5,245 bases of DNA from Microcaldota archaeon (GTDB lineage Archaea > Micrarchaeota > Micrarchaeia > Micrarchaeales > Micrarchaeaceae): contig JAJYTM010000042.1 in assembly GCA_021793035.1 (NCBI GenBank), positions 1 through 5,245 of the forward strand, written 5' to 3'. Made by a program: the position numbers and the translations under genes. The stretch's first letter is position 1, and each line of letters opens with the position of its first letter. Under the pieces are notes generated by a model. That model searched no databases and was not told the origin of the DNA. It worked only from the letters and a program-made list of their open reading frames with translations. Positions 1 to 5,245 of the stretch are shown one piece after another.

Positions 1-189
1 GCTGTAGCCATGGTCGTGCTGATAATAACCTTCGGGATCGTCGGGACTATGCTGCTGTTCAATTCTACAAGGGACTTCATCGTGGATTTCGAAAGGGGTG
101 TGAGTTCGTTGGAGAGGGAGCTGACCCGCGAGAAAGAGCAGGCTGTGGCATCAAGGCGCAGAACGAAGCGCAGCAATAGAAAGCACTGA
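1..189 (+). CDS. C-terminal fragment of a membrane-anchored protein of unknown function
   Basis: Frame 1 is open from the window edge to a TGA at 187-189 and gives 62 residues, so the gene very likely begins outside the window. The visible part starts with a strongly hydrophobic stretch (about residues 1-20, reading AVAMVVLIITFGIVGTMLLF), which I read as a transmembrane helix. After it comes a charged segment (about 24-48) with a heptad-like mix of Leu/Val and Glu/Arg (SSLERELTREKEQAVA) that could form a short helix. The protein ends in a strongly basic tail (RRRTKRSNRKH). Under the positive-inside rule this tail should be cytoplasmic. An ATG at base 10 could in principle start a 59-residue protein, but no upstream sequence is available to test this. 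The gene converges with the regulator at 261-1172. I do not recognise the family and assign no function. Confidence 0.7.
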   Translation, partial: AVAMVVLIITFGIVGTMLLFNSTRDFIVDFERGVSSLERELTREKEQAVASRRRTKRSNRKH

Positions 190-198
190 GTTATTTCT

Positions 199-235
199 CT
201 GCAGCTTAAGACAAGCCCGCAGCGTATCGCATTTT
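199..235. terminator. Possible bidirectional terminator in the convergent gap (weak)
   Basis: The 71-base gap between two converging stop codons contains an imperfect hairpin. CTGC (199-202) pairs with GCAG (219-222), and GCTT (204-207) pairs with AAGC (213-216) around a five-base loop, with a small internal bulge. A run of four T follows at 232-235 on the plus strand. Archaeal termination depends mainly on T-rich tracts rather than hairpins, and this tract is short, so the call rests on position as much as on sequence. Nothing else is visible in this gap. Confidence 0.25.
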
Positions 236-260
236 ATGCCCTTACTTCCTGGCTCCTAAA

Positions 261-1172
261 TCAATCCCTCCTAGAATCTATAACTTCGAGGAGCTGCGAC
301 TCGTTTAGGCGCTTCGATTCCCTCTTCGTCAATATCGGTATTCCATATAATGACTTGCCGCGCATCAAATCCGATATTATGAACTGCCTGTCATCATGGA
401 GTATCTTACTTATCTCAGCGTACGCGGCGGCGAGCCTTCTGATGGTCCTGCTGTCGTCCGTGACGCCTATCTCGTATCTCAGGCTCTTCTCCGCCAGCGC
501 CGCGAATGGCGGCGCGCCGTCCATAAAACTCTCAAAGGCCCTTATGCTCAGCTGGCGTTCCGCCCTATCTGCATATCCGTGAAGTGCATGTGTCTTCTCG
601 ACAACGCTCTCATTGCGCGTTCTTATTGACAGATTGGTCGAGAAGAATCTTTCAAGCTTTTCGAGTGTTGCTTTTTTTATGTAGGCATTGCCGCGCTCGT
701 ACCTGCTCAGGCTGTCCTTGGATATGCCAGTGATGCTCGACAGCTTCCTTATGCTCAGACCCGATATGCTCCTTTCCATCCTGAGCTTCGAGCTGTCTAT
801 CCTTCTCCTGCTGCTGAAGAACCTCTCTGCTCTTGGTATATCCATATAGTTCAGGTAATCCTCAAAAGCGTTTGCTGAGAGGCACATTATGCCCTTCCTT
901 GTGAAATATGAATCGCCGCTGAGCTTCTCGGCTCCGCCCCGCGGCGCCACGATAAGGGCATCAGCATCCAGGAACTCCTTCAGTTTTTTTAAAGCTGATG
1001 CTTCCTTTGACGTAACAGAGTTTATGTTCTCCGCGAACTTCAGTATGAGCCTCCTGCCTCTTTTTTCAGCAAGCATGTCGAAGCAGGTCCTCACGCTATC
1101 TATGCCGGCGTATTCAAAGCCGTATGCATCCATCATACGCGTGCTCCTTCTAGCCTGCCTGCTGCTCGCCAT
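261..1172 (-). CDS. Archaeal Xre-type HTH transcriptional regulator with flanking nuclease-like wings
   Basis: This 303-residue protein resembles the archaeal family of putative HTH-type transcriptional regulators of about 300-320 residues. The N-terminal wing (about 12-110) has the pattern 'CFDMLAEKRGRRLILKF ... DADALIVAP ... GI', like a restriction-endonuclease fold but without an acidic residue two before Lys45 (the run is Ile-Leu-Lys), so it is probably not a nuclease. A Cro/cI-like helix-turn-helix spans about 129-177 (KLRMERSISGLSIRKLSSIT, then SKDSLSRYERG). The C-terminal wing (about 208-285) repeats the N-terminal pattern. The open frame extends upstream to 1634, but that part lies antisense to polX. 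The ATG at 1170-1172 fits the family length and lies about 33 bases from a TATA-like core, giving a nearly leaderless mRNA. It probably binds DNA, and its targets are unknown. Divergence from polX makes autoregulation or control of polX plausible. The family call is from memory of the pattern, not a search. Confidence 0.85.
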   Translation of the reverse strand: MASSRQARRSTRMMDAYGFEYAGIDSVRTCFDMLAEKRGRRLILKFAENINSVTSKEASALKKLKEFLDADALIVAPRGGAEKLSGDSYFTRKGIMCLSANAFEDYLNYMDIPRAERFFSSRRRIDSSKLRMERSISGLSIRKLSSITGISKDSLSRYERGNAYIKKATLEKLERFFSTNLSIRTRNESVVEKTHALHGYADRAERQLSIRAFESFMDGAPPFAALAEKSLRYEIGVTDDSRTIRRLAAAYAEISKILHDDRQFIISDLMRGKSLYGIPILTKRESKRLNESQLLEVIDSRRD

Positions 1173-1195
1173 CCGTATCACATCAATTACGCAAA

Positions 1196-1217
1196 TCAAG
1201 TTATTTATCCTTTTTGA
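1196..1217. promoter_or_regulatory. Shared bidirectional promoter core for the regulator and polX
   Basis: The only AT-rich patch between the two divergent starts (1172 and 1242) is TTATTTATCC followed by five T (1201-1215). On the plus strand, TTATTTAT preceded by an A-rich stretch (GCAAATCAAG) resembles a BRE plus TATA box, and initiation about 26 bases on would fall near 1231, just before the polX start. On the minus strand, AAAAAGGATAAATAA likewise resembles a purine-rich BRE plus TATA box, with initiation near 1179, a few bases before the regulator ATG. Both directions appear to use the same few bases, so transcription one way may compete with the other. The initiation points are inferred from typical archaeal spacing. 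Confidence 0.5.
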
Positions 1218-1241
1218 GTGAAGCATAAATGGTGCTGGATG

Positions 1242-2978
1242 ATGCGGAACAAGGAGATCGCAGACATATTCAACGAAATCGCCGACATGCTGAGCATAGA
1301 GGATACTGCGACTTCGAAATTCGAGGTCCGCGCATACAAGAACGCCGCGCTGACCATAGGTACGCTTCAGGAGCCCATAGAGGATATATACCATGCTGGA
1401 GGCATCGAGGCGCTGATGAAGCTTCCTGGCATAGGGAGAGGGCTCGCAGAAAAGATAGCGGAGTACATAGACCATGGCAGAATAGATAAGCATGAGAGCC
1501 TGAAGAAGAAGTATCCCATAAATTTCTCGGAGCTCACGCAGCTCGAAGGCATGGGTGCCAAGCGCGCGGTGCTCCTCTATAAGTCGCTTGGCGTCAAGGA
1601 CATAGCCTCGCTCTCCAAAGCGATAGAGGCGCACAGGATCAGGAACCTGCCGGGGTTTGGCGATAAGAGCGAGTCACAGTTGCAGGAGAGCATAAGGCTC
1701 TACGAGTCGGGCAAAGGGCGCATACTGCTGGGCGATGCTCTGCCGATTGCAGAGTCAATGATAGACAAGATGCTTAAGAGCGGTCTGTTCAAGAAAGCCG
1801 TACTTGCGGGCTCCACGAGGCGCATGCGCGAGACTGTTGGCGACATAGACATACTTGCCATATCGGACAAACCAGAGAGCTGCATGGGCTTCTTCGTCGG
1901 CATGGACGACGTGGAGAAGCCGATAGTGAAAGGCCCTACAAAGACCACCGTATGGCTGAAGATAGGCACGAGCTGCGACCTGCGCGTTATAAAGCCGGAG
2001 AGCTTCGGCGCAGCGCAGCAGTATTTCATCGGGAGCAAGGAGCACAACATAGAGGTGAGGAAGATAGCCATAAAGAAGGGCTACAAACTCAACGAGTACG
2101 GCCTCTTCGACTCGAAAGGCAGGATAATATCCAGCTTGGATGAGGCGGACATATACAAGAAGCTTGGCATGGAGTACGTGCCGCCTGAGATGCGCGAGGC
2201 GCGTGGCGAGATAGAGCTCGCACTGGAGCACAGGCTGCCGAATCTGGTCGAGCTGTCGGATATCAAGGGCGACATGCACACCCACACGCTCGAGACAGAT
2301 GGAGCAAACACCATAGGGGAGATGGCAGAGGCGGCGATCCAGAATGGCCTTACATACTTCGCAACAACCAACCATACGAAGAGCCTGAATATAGCACATG
2401 GGATGAACGACAGGCAGTTCGCTGCATTCTTCAAGAAGGTCGACGCTCTGAACGATAAGCTTGATGGAAAGATAAAGATACTGAAAGGTGCAGAAATAGA
2501 CATACTCAAGAACGGCGCGCTAGACCTCGAGGCAAAGACAATAAAGTCGATGGACTGCCCCGTAGGCGCGGTTCATAGCGCGTTCAACATGGACAGGGAC
2601 AGCATGACGAAAAGGGTCGTAAGGGCTATGGATTCTGGCATGATGCGCATATTCGCGCATCCTACCGGTAGGGTTATAAACGGCAGAGAGGGATACGACA
2701 TAGACCTTGAGAGGATAGCAGAGGCCGCAGAGCGCAACAACGTTGCCCTTGAGATAAACTCCTTCCCGGACAGGCTAGACTTAAATGATACGAACATATT
2801 GAGGCTCTCTGAGTACAAGGTGCTGTTCTCGATAGATACCGATTCGCACCGCACCTCGCACTTCAAGTTCCTGAGGTATGGCGTAGGCACGGCAAGGAGG
2901 GGATGGCTCACAAAGGGGCGTGTGCTTAACACGCGCACATATAGCGAGGTAATGAAGCTTCTCAAGGGAAATGCATAA
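1242..2978 (+). CDS. polX: Family X DNA polymerase with C-terminal PHP phosphoesterase domain (PolX)
   Basis: This 578-residue protein has the full PolX layout and usual length, and should act in DNA repair as a gap-filling polymerase with a metal-dependent 3'-5' exonuclease. Helix-hairpin-helix motifs lie at about 58-76 (KLPGIGRGLAEKI), 98-118 (QLEGMGAKRA) and 133-151 (NLPGFGDK). The nucleotidyltransferase core has AGSTRRMRETVGDIDIL with metal-binding Asp201 and Asp203, and a third Asp246 in CDLRVI, followed by ESFGAAQQYFIGSKEHN. The PHP domain (about 343-578) keeps the expected ligands: His346, His348, Asp353, His378, Glu418, His445, His473, Asp534 and His536. The family's usual Asp before His378 is Asn377. 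It ends with the typical GVGTARRGWL. The frame opens with GTG at 1218, but that is too close to the promoter. I chose the ATG at 1242 because MRNKEIADIF matches the usual N-terminus and GGTG (1231-1234) lies seven bases upstream. The ATG at 1239 is a near-equal alternative. Confidence 0.96.
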   Translation: MRNKEIADIFNEIADMLSIEDTATSKFEVRAYKNAALTIGTLQEPIEDIYHAGGIEALMKLPGIGRGLAEKIAEYIDHGRIDKHESLKKKYPINFSELTQLEGMGAKRAVLLYKSLGVKDIASLSKAIEAHRIRNLPGFGDKSESQLQESIRLYESGKGRILLGDALPIAESMIDKMLKSGLFKKAVLAGSTRRMRETVGDIDILAISDKPESCMGFFVGMDDVEKPIVKGPTKTTVWLKIGTSCDLRVIKPESFGAAQQYFIGSKEHNIEVRKIAIKKGYKLNEYGLFDSKGRIISSLDEADIYKKLGMEYVPPEMREARGEIELALEHRLPNLVELSDIKGDMHTHTLETDGANTIGEMAEAAIQNGLTYFATTNHTKSLNIAHGMNDRQFAAFFKKVDALNDKLDGKIKILKGAEIDILKNGALDLEAKTIKSMDCPVGAVHSAFNMDRDSMTKRVVRAMDSGMMRIFAHPTGRVINGREGYDIDLERIAEAAERNNVALEINSFPDRLDLNDTNILRLSEYKVLFSIDTDSHRTSHFKFLRYGVGTARRGWLTKGRVLNTRTYSEVMKLLKGNA

Positions 2979-2990
2979 AAAGCTTAAAAC
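2974..2990 (+). promoter_or_regulatory. Possible promoter of the five-helix membrane protein gene
   Basis: An A-rich, TATA-like stretch (CATAAAAAGCTTAAAAC) overlaps the polX stop codon. Typical archaeal spacing would put initiation near 3008-3012 and give a leader of about 35 bases that includes the ribosome binding site. The rest of the 68-base gap is mixed in composition. Read-through from polX is equally possible, so independent transcription is only suggested. Confidence 0.3.
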
Positions 2991-3035
2991 GTCTATTTCA
3001 AGGTCTAGAGTAGGTATAGGGGCAGTTGCCTGGTT

Positions 3036-3041
3036 GAGGTG
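3036..3041 (+). promoter_or_regulatory. Ribosome binding site that decides the start at 3047
   Basis: GAGGTG matches the anti-Shine-Dalgarno end of archaeal 16S rRNA. It overlaps the GTG at 3041, which rules that codon out as a sensible start. It sits five bases before the GTG at 3047, a normal spacing. This moves the protein start two codons downstream of the longest reading frame. Confidence 0.7.
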
Positions 3042-3046
3042 TGAAA

Positions 3047-4453
3047 GTGGCAAAAATCAAATATCGCCGTATAGGTGTGGGTATCACAGCAATGTACCTC
3101 GCCCTAGCCATAATACTATCGTTCTATTTCATATTCCTGAACAATTCGATGCTAATCCTGTATTCATTTATATTCTTCATAGTGCTAGGCCTCGTGATAG
3201 CCATCAATGATAGATATGTAAAATACTCTGTATCCGCATCGATGGGCATAATCGTCGCAGCTTCCCTTATGTATTTCTTCTTTCAGAAGGGCACGTATTC
3301 CGCTTTCGCGATAAATCTGGCAATTATAGGCTACTACCTGCTCATAAGCGTGGTAATAGCGATATTTTCTGCTACCGTGGCTGACAACAGCAAGCTGCAC
3401 CCCGGGAAGAAGCTCGCCAAGGCACTTAGGGGAAATGAGCGCGTGATTTACGCGGCGCTCTTCTTGGTTGGAATATTGGCGTTATTCATGCCGATGTGGC
3501 CCGCTGGCAGCTACATAAACTATGCAATCCTGCCGCATGCGACAATACATATATTGGGTATAAGCTATCCAGGCAAGCAGGGACACTATGGCCCATACCT
3601 GCTCATGCTGAACCTGTCCAATTACAGCTCTGTCGTCAATCCTCAGGGCAGCAACCTTAGGCTGGTGTATCAGAACGGCACCATGGCAAAAGCCGCAGAG
3701 TACAACATCGGTGGCATACAGGTTGGCAATTATACTGAGGAGGTGCTGCTCGAATCTCCATTGAGCAATCGCAGCGACCTTAACATATACTTCTTCCCCT
3801 TTAACGCTACATACAGCAGCGATTTCTCGGCAATGCGCGCAGGCGCATTCATCCGGAATGCGACTAATTCAAGCACGGTGGATTTATCCATGGGGAACCT
3901 GTCAAACGTGAATTACAAAGCTGTGAACGAGACAATCACAGCGTATGCCGTAAAACGCAGCAGCAGCGTCAGCAACTACACAATTACGTTGCTGCCATAC
4001 TACGACCTGCAGACGGTGTGCAGTATGGGCAACGATTCAACCAGCTACTTGAACTTCACATCCAACCAGACTATATCGATGTTCCTATTCAGGAATATAA
4101 GCGATTTCTCCCTCTCCACCGCCTACAGCAACACGTCAAACCCAACCTATGATTCATACATAGGGCGTTTTAGCCAAAACAGCTACGCCAAGTACATAAA
4201 TACAACACACCTGCACGAGGAGTCCAGCCTCGACGGCTGCGTATACTACTCGTTCGTAACAAGCAACGAAACAAGGATAGACGTGCAGGCATCGCAGAAG
4301 TACATCTATTACATACCTTACACCGAGGCGAAGAGCTTCGCACTGCCTACAATCGAGAACGCTACGCAGAGACGCACCAGTTTTGTCTGGGACAGCATTG
4401 CGTATACATTCTACACCGCATTAGATAACGAGAGCGCCAACGCGCAGGCATAG
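3047..4453 (+). CDS. Five-helix membrane protein with a heavily N-glycosylated outer domain, function unknown
   Basis: I do not recognise this 468-residue protein. Five hydrophobic helices are visible at about 12-31, 34-54, 61-79, 84-111 and 133-155. Positive charges (KIKYRR at the start, NDRYVKY after helix 2, KLHPGKKLAKALRGNER before helix 5) consistently place the N-terminus and even-to-odd loops inside and the C-terminal 310 residues outside. That outer domain is rich in Asn, Ser, Thr and Tyr, and I count 20 N-X-S/T sequons in it (for example NLS, NYS, NGT, NRS, NFT, NQT, NTT, NES), so it is probably glycosylated by an AglB-type oligosaccharyltransferase. The whole protein has only two cysteines, Cys325 and Cys398, both in the outer domain, and they may form a disulfide. 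GTG at 3047 was chosen from the ribosome binding site. The gene follows polX in the same direction and converges with the PDO gene. A cell-surface role is likely. I saw no enzyme motif. Confidence 0.85.
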   Translation: MAKIKYRRIGVGITAMYLALAIILSFYFIFLNNSMLILYSFIFFIVLGLVIAINDRYVKYSVSASMGIIVAASLMYFFFQKGTYSAFAINLAIIGYYLLISVVIAIFSATVADNSKLHPGKKLAKALRGNERVIYAALFLVGILALFMPMWPAGSYINYAILPHATIHILGISYPGKQGHYGPYLLMLNLSNYSSVVNPQGSNLRLVYQNGTMAKAAEYNIGGIQVGNYTEEVLLESPLSNRSDLNIYFFPFNATYSSDFSAMRAGAFIRNATNSSTVDLSMGNLSNVNYKAVNETITAYAVKRSSSVSNYTITLLPYYDLQTVCSMGNDSTSYLNFTSNQTISMFLFRNISDFSLSTAYSNTSNPTYDSYIGRFSQNSYAKYINTTHLHEESSLDGCVYYSFVTSNETRIDVQASQKYIYYIPYTEAKSFALPTIENATQRRTSFVWDSIAYTFYTALDNESANAQA

Positions 4454-4474
4454 TCCGTGCCATTGCCTGCCGTA

Positions 4475-5128
4475 TCAATTGCCTTTCACGGCATCCATAA
4501 CCCGCTGAAGGAACATTTCCTCCGGGGGCGCTCCCTCAAACGAAGTCTTGTCATTTATGACGACCTTCGGCACAGCCATGACCTCATATGCATTGGACAT
4601 CTCCTCGAATTCTGTAGCCTCTATCATTGATGCCTTAATGTTCTTGTTCTCCATTGCGAACTGGTGCGCCATCCTCACTGCTTTTGGGCAGTACGGACAC
4701 ATGGGTGTCACGAACACCTTTATGTCAACCGGTTTTTCTATCGACTTTAACTTCGCCTTAGTTGCATCGGAAAGCCTGCTTGCGCCTTTTGATACGTCAA
4801 CAATGTCCTCCAGAAGTGATGAGAACTCGTATTGCGCAGGTATGCCGAAATAGTATACACCATGGCCGTTCTTGCCCCAGAGCACTATTGCTGGCGTCTT
4901 GTCCACACCGAGAAATATCGCCTCCTTCTTGTCTTTCTGGATATCATACACCTTGAGTTTCAGCCTGCCGTCTATGCCTGACAGCTCCTCGAGTATGCTC
5001 TGCGTGTCCTTGCAATATGCGCATTTGCCTGGGGCGTCCACAAACAACGATATGTTTACATCTCCGCTCATGCCTTTCATAAACATATCCTCTATGTACT
5101 TCCTGTCTTTATCAGATATGAATCCCAT
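4475..5128 (-). CDS. Protein disulfide oxidoreductase (PDO), double thioredoxin/glutaredoxin-like fold
   Basis: This 217-residue protein matches the archaeal PDO family (Pyrococcus furiosus type, about 226 residues), which forms, reduces or reshuffles protein disulfides, mostly in the cytoplasm. Two thioredoxin units are visible. The first has SLFVDAPGKCAYC with Cys36 and Cys39 and a cis-Pro at 79 (DKTPAIV). The second has VFVTPMCPYCPKAVRMAHQF with Cys144 and Cys147 and a cis-Pro at 187 (MAVPKVVI). The bridge YYFGIPAQYEFSSLLEDIVD and the end FEGAPPEEMFL are family hallmarks. CPYC is the usual second site, and CAYC varies from the CQYC of P. furiosus. I chose the ATG at 5126-5128 because MGFISDKDRKYI matches the family start. 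The frame opens at a GTG at 5171-5173, which would add 15 residues with two more cysteines and begin inside the inverted repeat. No signal peptide is visible. The stop is 21 bases from that of the membrane protein gene. Confidence 0.93.
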   Translation of the reverse strand: MGFISDKDRKYIEDMFMKGMSGDVNISLFVDAPGKCAYCKDTQSILEELSGIDGRLKLKVYDIQKDKKEAIFLGVDKTPAIVLWGKNGHGVYYFGIPAQYEFSSLLEDIVDVSKGASRLSDATKAKLKSIEKPVDIKVFVTPMCPYCPKAVRMAHQFAMENKNIKASMIEATEFEEMSNAYEVMAVPKVVINDKTSFEGAPPEEMFLQRVMDAVKGN

Positions 5129-5155
5129 TTCATCACACAAATAGTCCTTGTTACA

Positions 5156-5172
5156 TGCCGCAAATTGCGGCA
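5156..5172. promoter_or_regulatory. Perfect inverted repeat, candidate operator of the PDO gene
   Basis: The site reads TGCCGCAA-A-TTGCGGCA, two perfect 8-base arms around one central base. It lies between the TATA-like boxes (5189-5224) and the PDO start codon (5128). With the nearer TATA box, transcription should begin about here, so a dimeric protein bound to the site would block initiation. In RNA the inner bases could instead form a 6-base-pair stem with a five-base loop in the leader. It is the strongest palindrome I noticed in the window. The protein that binds it is unknown. Confidence 0.55.
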
Positions 5173-5188
5173 CTGCTTCCCCGAAAGA

Positions 5189-5224
5189 CCTATATACTCT
5201 ATAATTGGAATATATATAAATAAT
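5189..5224 (-). promoter_or_regulatory. PDO promoter region with two TATA-like boxes
   Basis: Read on the minus strand, this AT-rich stretch holds ATTATTTATATATATTC (5208-5224) and AGAGTATATAGG (5189-5200). Either could be the TATA box. The nearer one would start transcription near 5168-5170, with a leader of about 40 bases before the ATG at 5128. The farther one would start near 5187-5190. The distal element is nearly symmetric and could also serve a divergent gene beyond the window edge. Bases 5225-5245 show no clear feature. Confidence 0.5.
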
Positions 5225-5245
5225 TACTGGCAGGAAAAATACTCT

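Noticed and set aside
1218..1241. GTG at 1218 as the polX start
   Set aside because: It lies within about 15 bases of the TATA core, upstream of the expected initiation point, and adds eight residues not typical of the family.
1173..1634. 154-codon upstream extension of the minus-strand regulator frame, antisense to polX
   Set aside because: It crosses the shared promoter and the conserved polX N-terminus. The regulator family length and the TATA spacing both fit the ATG at 1172.
1755..2399. Long minus-strand open frame (214 codons) inside polX
   Set aside because: The plus strand here encodes the conserved PolX catalytic core. The antisense translation has no recognisable domain and is best explained by codon bias.
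4455..4491. CCGTG ... CACGG pairing and a repeated ATTGCC across the convergent gap
   Set aside because: The stem is only five bases with a 27-base loop and no T-run, and it lies partly inside the PDO coding end. I do not call it a terminator.
4548..5144. Plus-strand open frames opposite the PDO gene
   Set aside because: The minus strand carries clear CxxC and cis-Pro thioredoxin motifs throughout this stretch. The plus-strand frames are shadows.

Overview
This window looks archaeal. The evidence is: a stand-alone regulator built as wing / Xre-type helix-turn-helix / wing, a family known from archaea; a double-thioredoxin protein disulfide oxidoreductase (PDO); TATA-box promoters 25-35 bases from start codons with almost no leader; GTG starts; heavy use of ATA (Ile) and AGG/AGA (Arg) codons; and a membrane protein whose outer domain is packed with N-glycosylation sequons. 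Base composition is roughly balanced, apart from AT-rich promoter patches. I cannot name the organism. A DPANN/Micrarchaeota-like or Thermoplasmatota-like archaeon would fit, but this is a weak inference.

Layout from left to right. Bases 1-189 are the 3' end of a plus-strand gene for a protein with a membrane helix and a charged, basic tail. A short convergent gap (190-260) holds an imperfect hairpin. Then comes a minus-strand regulator (261-1172). It diverges from a plus-strand family X DNA polymerase with a C-terminal PHP phosphoesterase domain (1242-2978), and one AT-rich core near 1205 can serve both directions. After 68 bases follows a plus-strand membrane protein (3047-4453) with five predicted helices and a glycosylation-rich outer domain. 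It meets tail to tail, 21 bases apart, a minus-strand PDO (4475-5128). The PDO upstream region carries two TATA-like boxes and a perfect 8+1+8 inverted repeat, and it runs to the window edge.

How the genes might relate. PolX is a repair polymerase, and the divergent regulator may control itself and/or polX through the shared promoter. The outer domain of the membrane protein contains that protein's only two cysteines, and the neighbouring gene encodes a disulfide-forming enzyme. This is suggestive but unproven, because the two genes are convergent rather than co-transcribed and the PDO has no visible export signal. I see no mobile element, CRISPR array, RNA gene or clear new defence system. 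The points most worth a second look are the inverted repeat upstream of the PDO gene, the shared polX/regulator promoter, the duplicated wings of the regulator, and the sequon-dense two-cysteine membrane protein.
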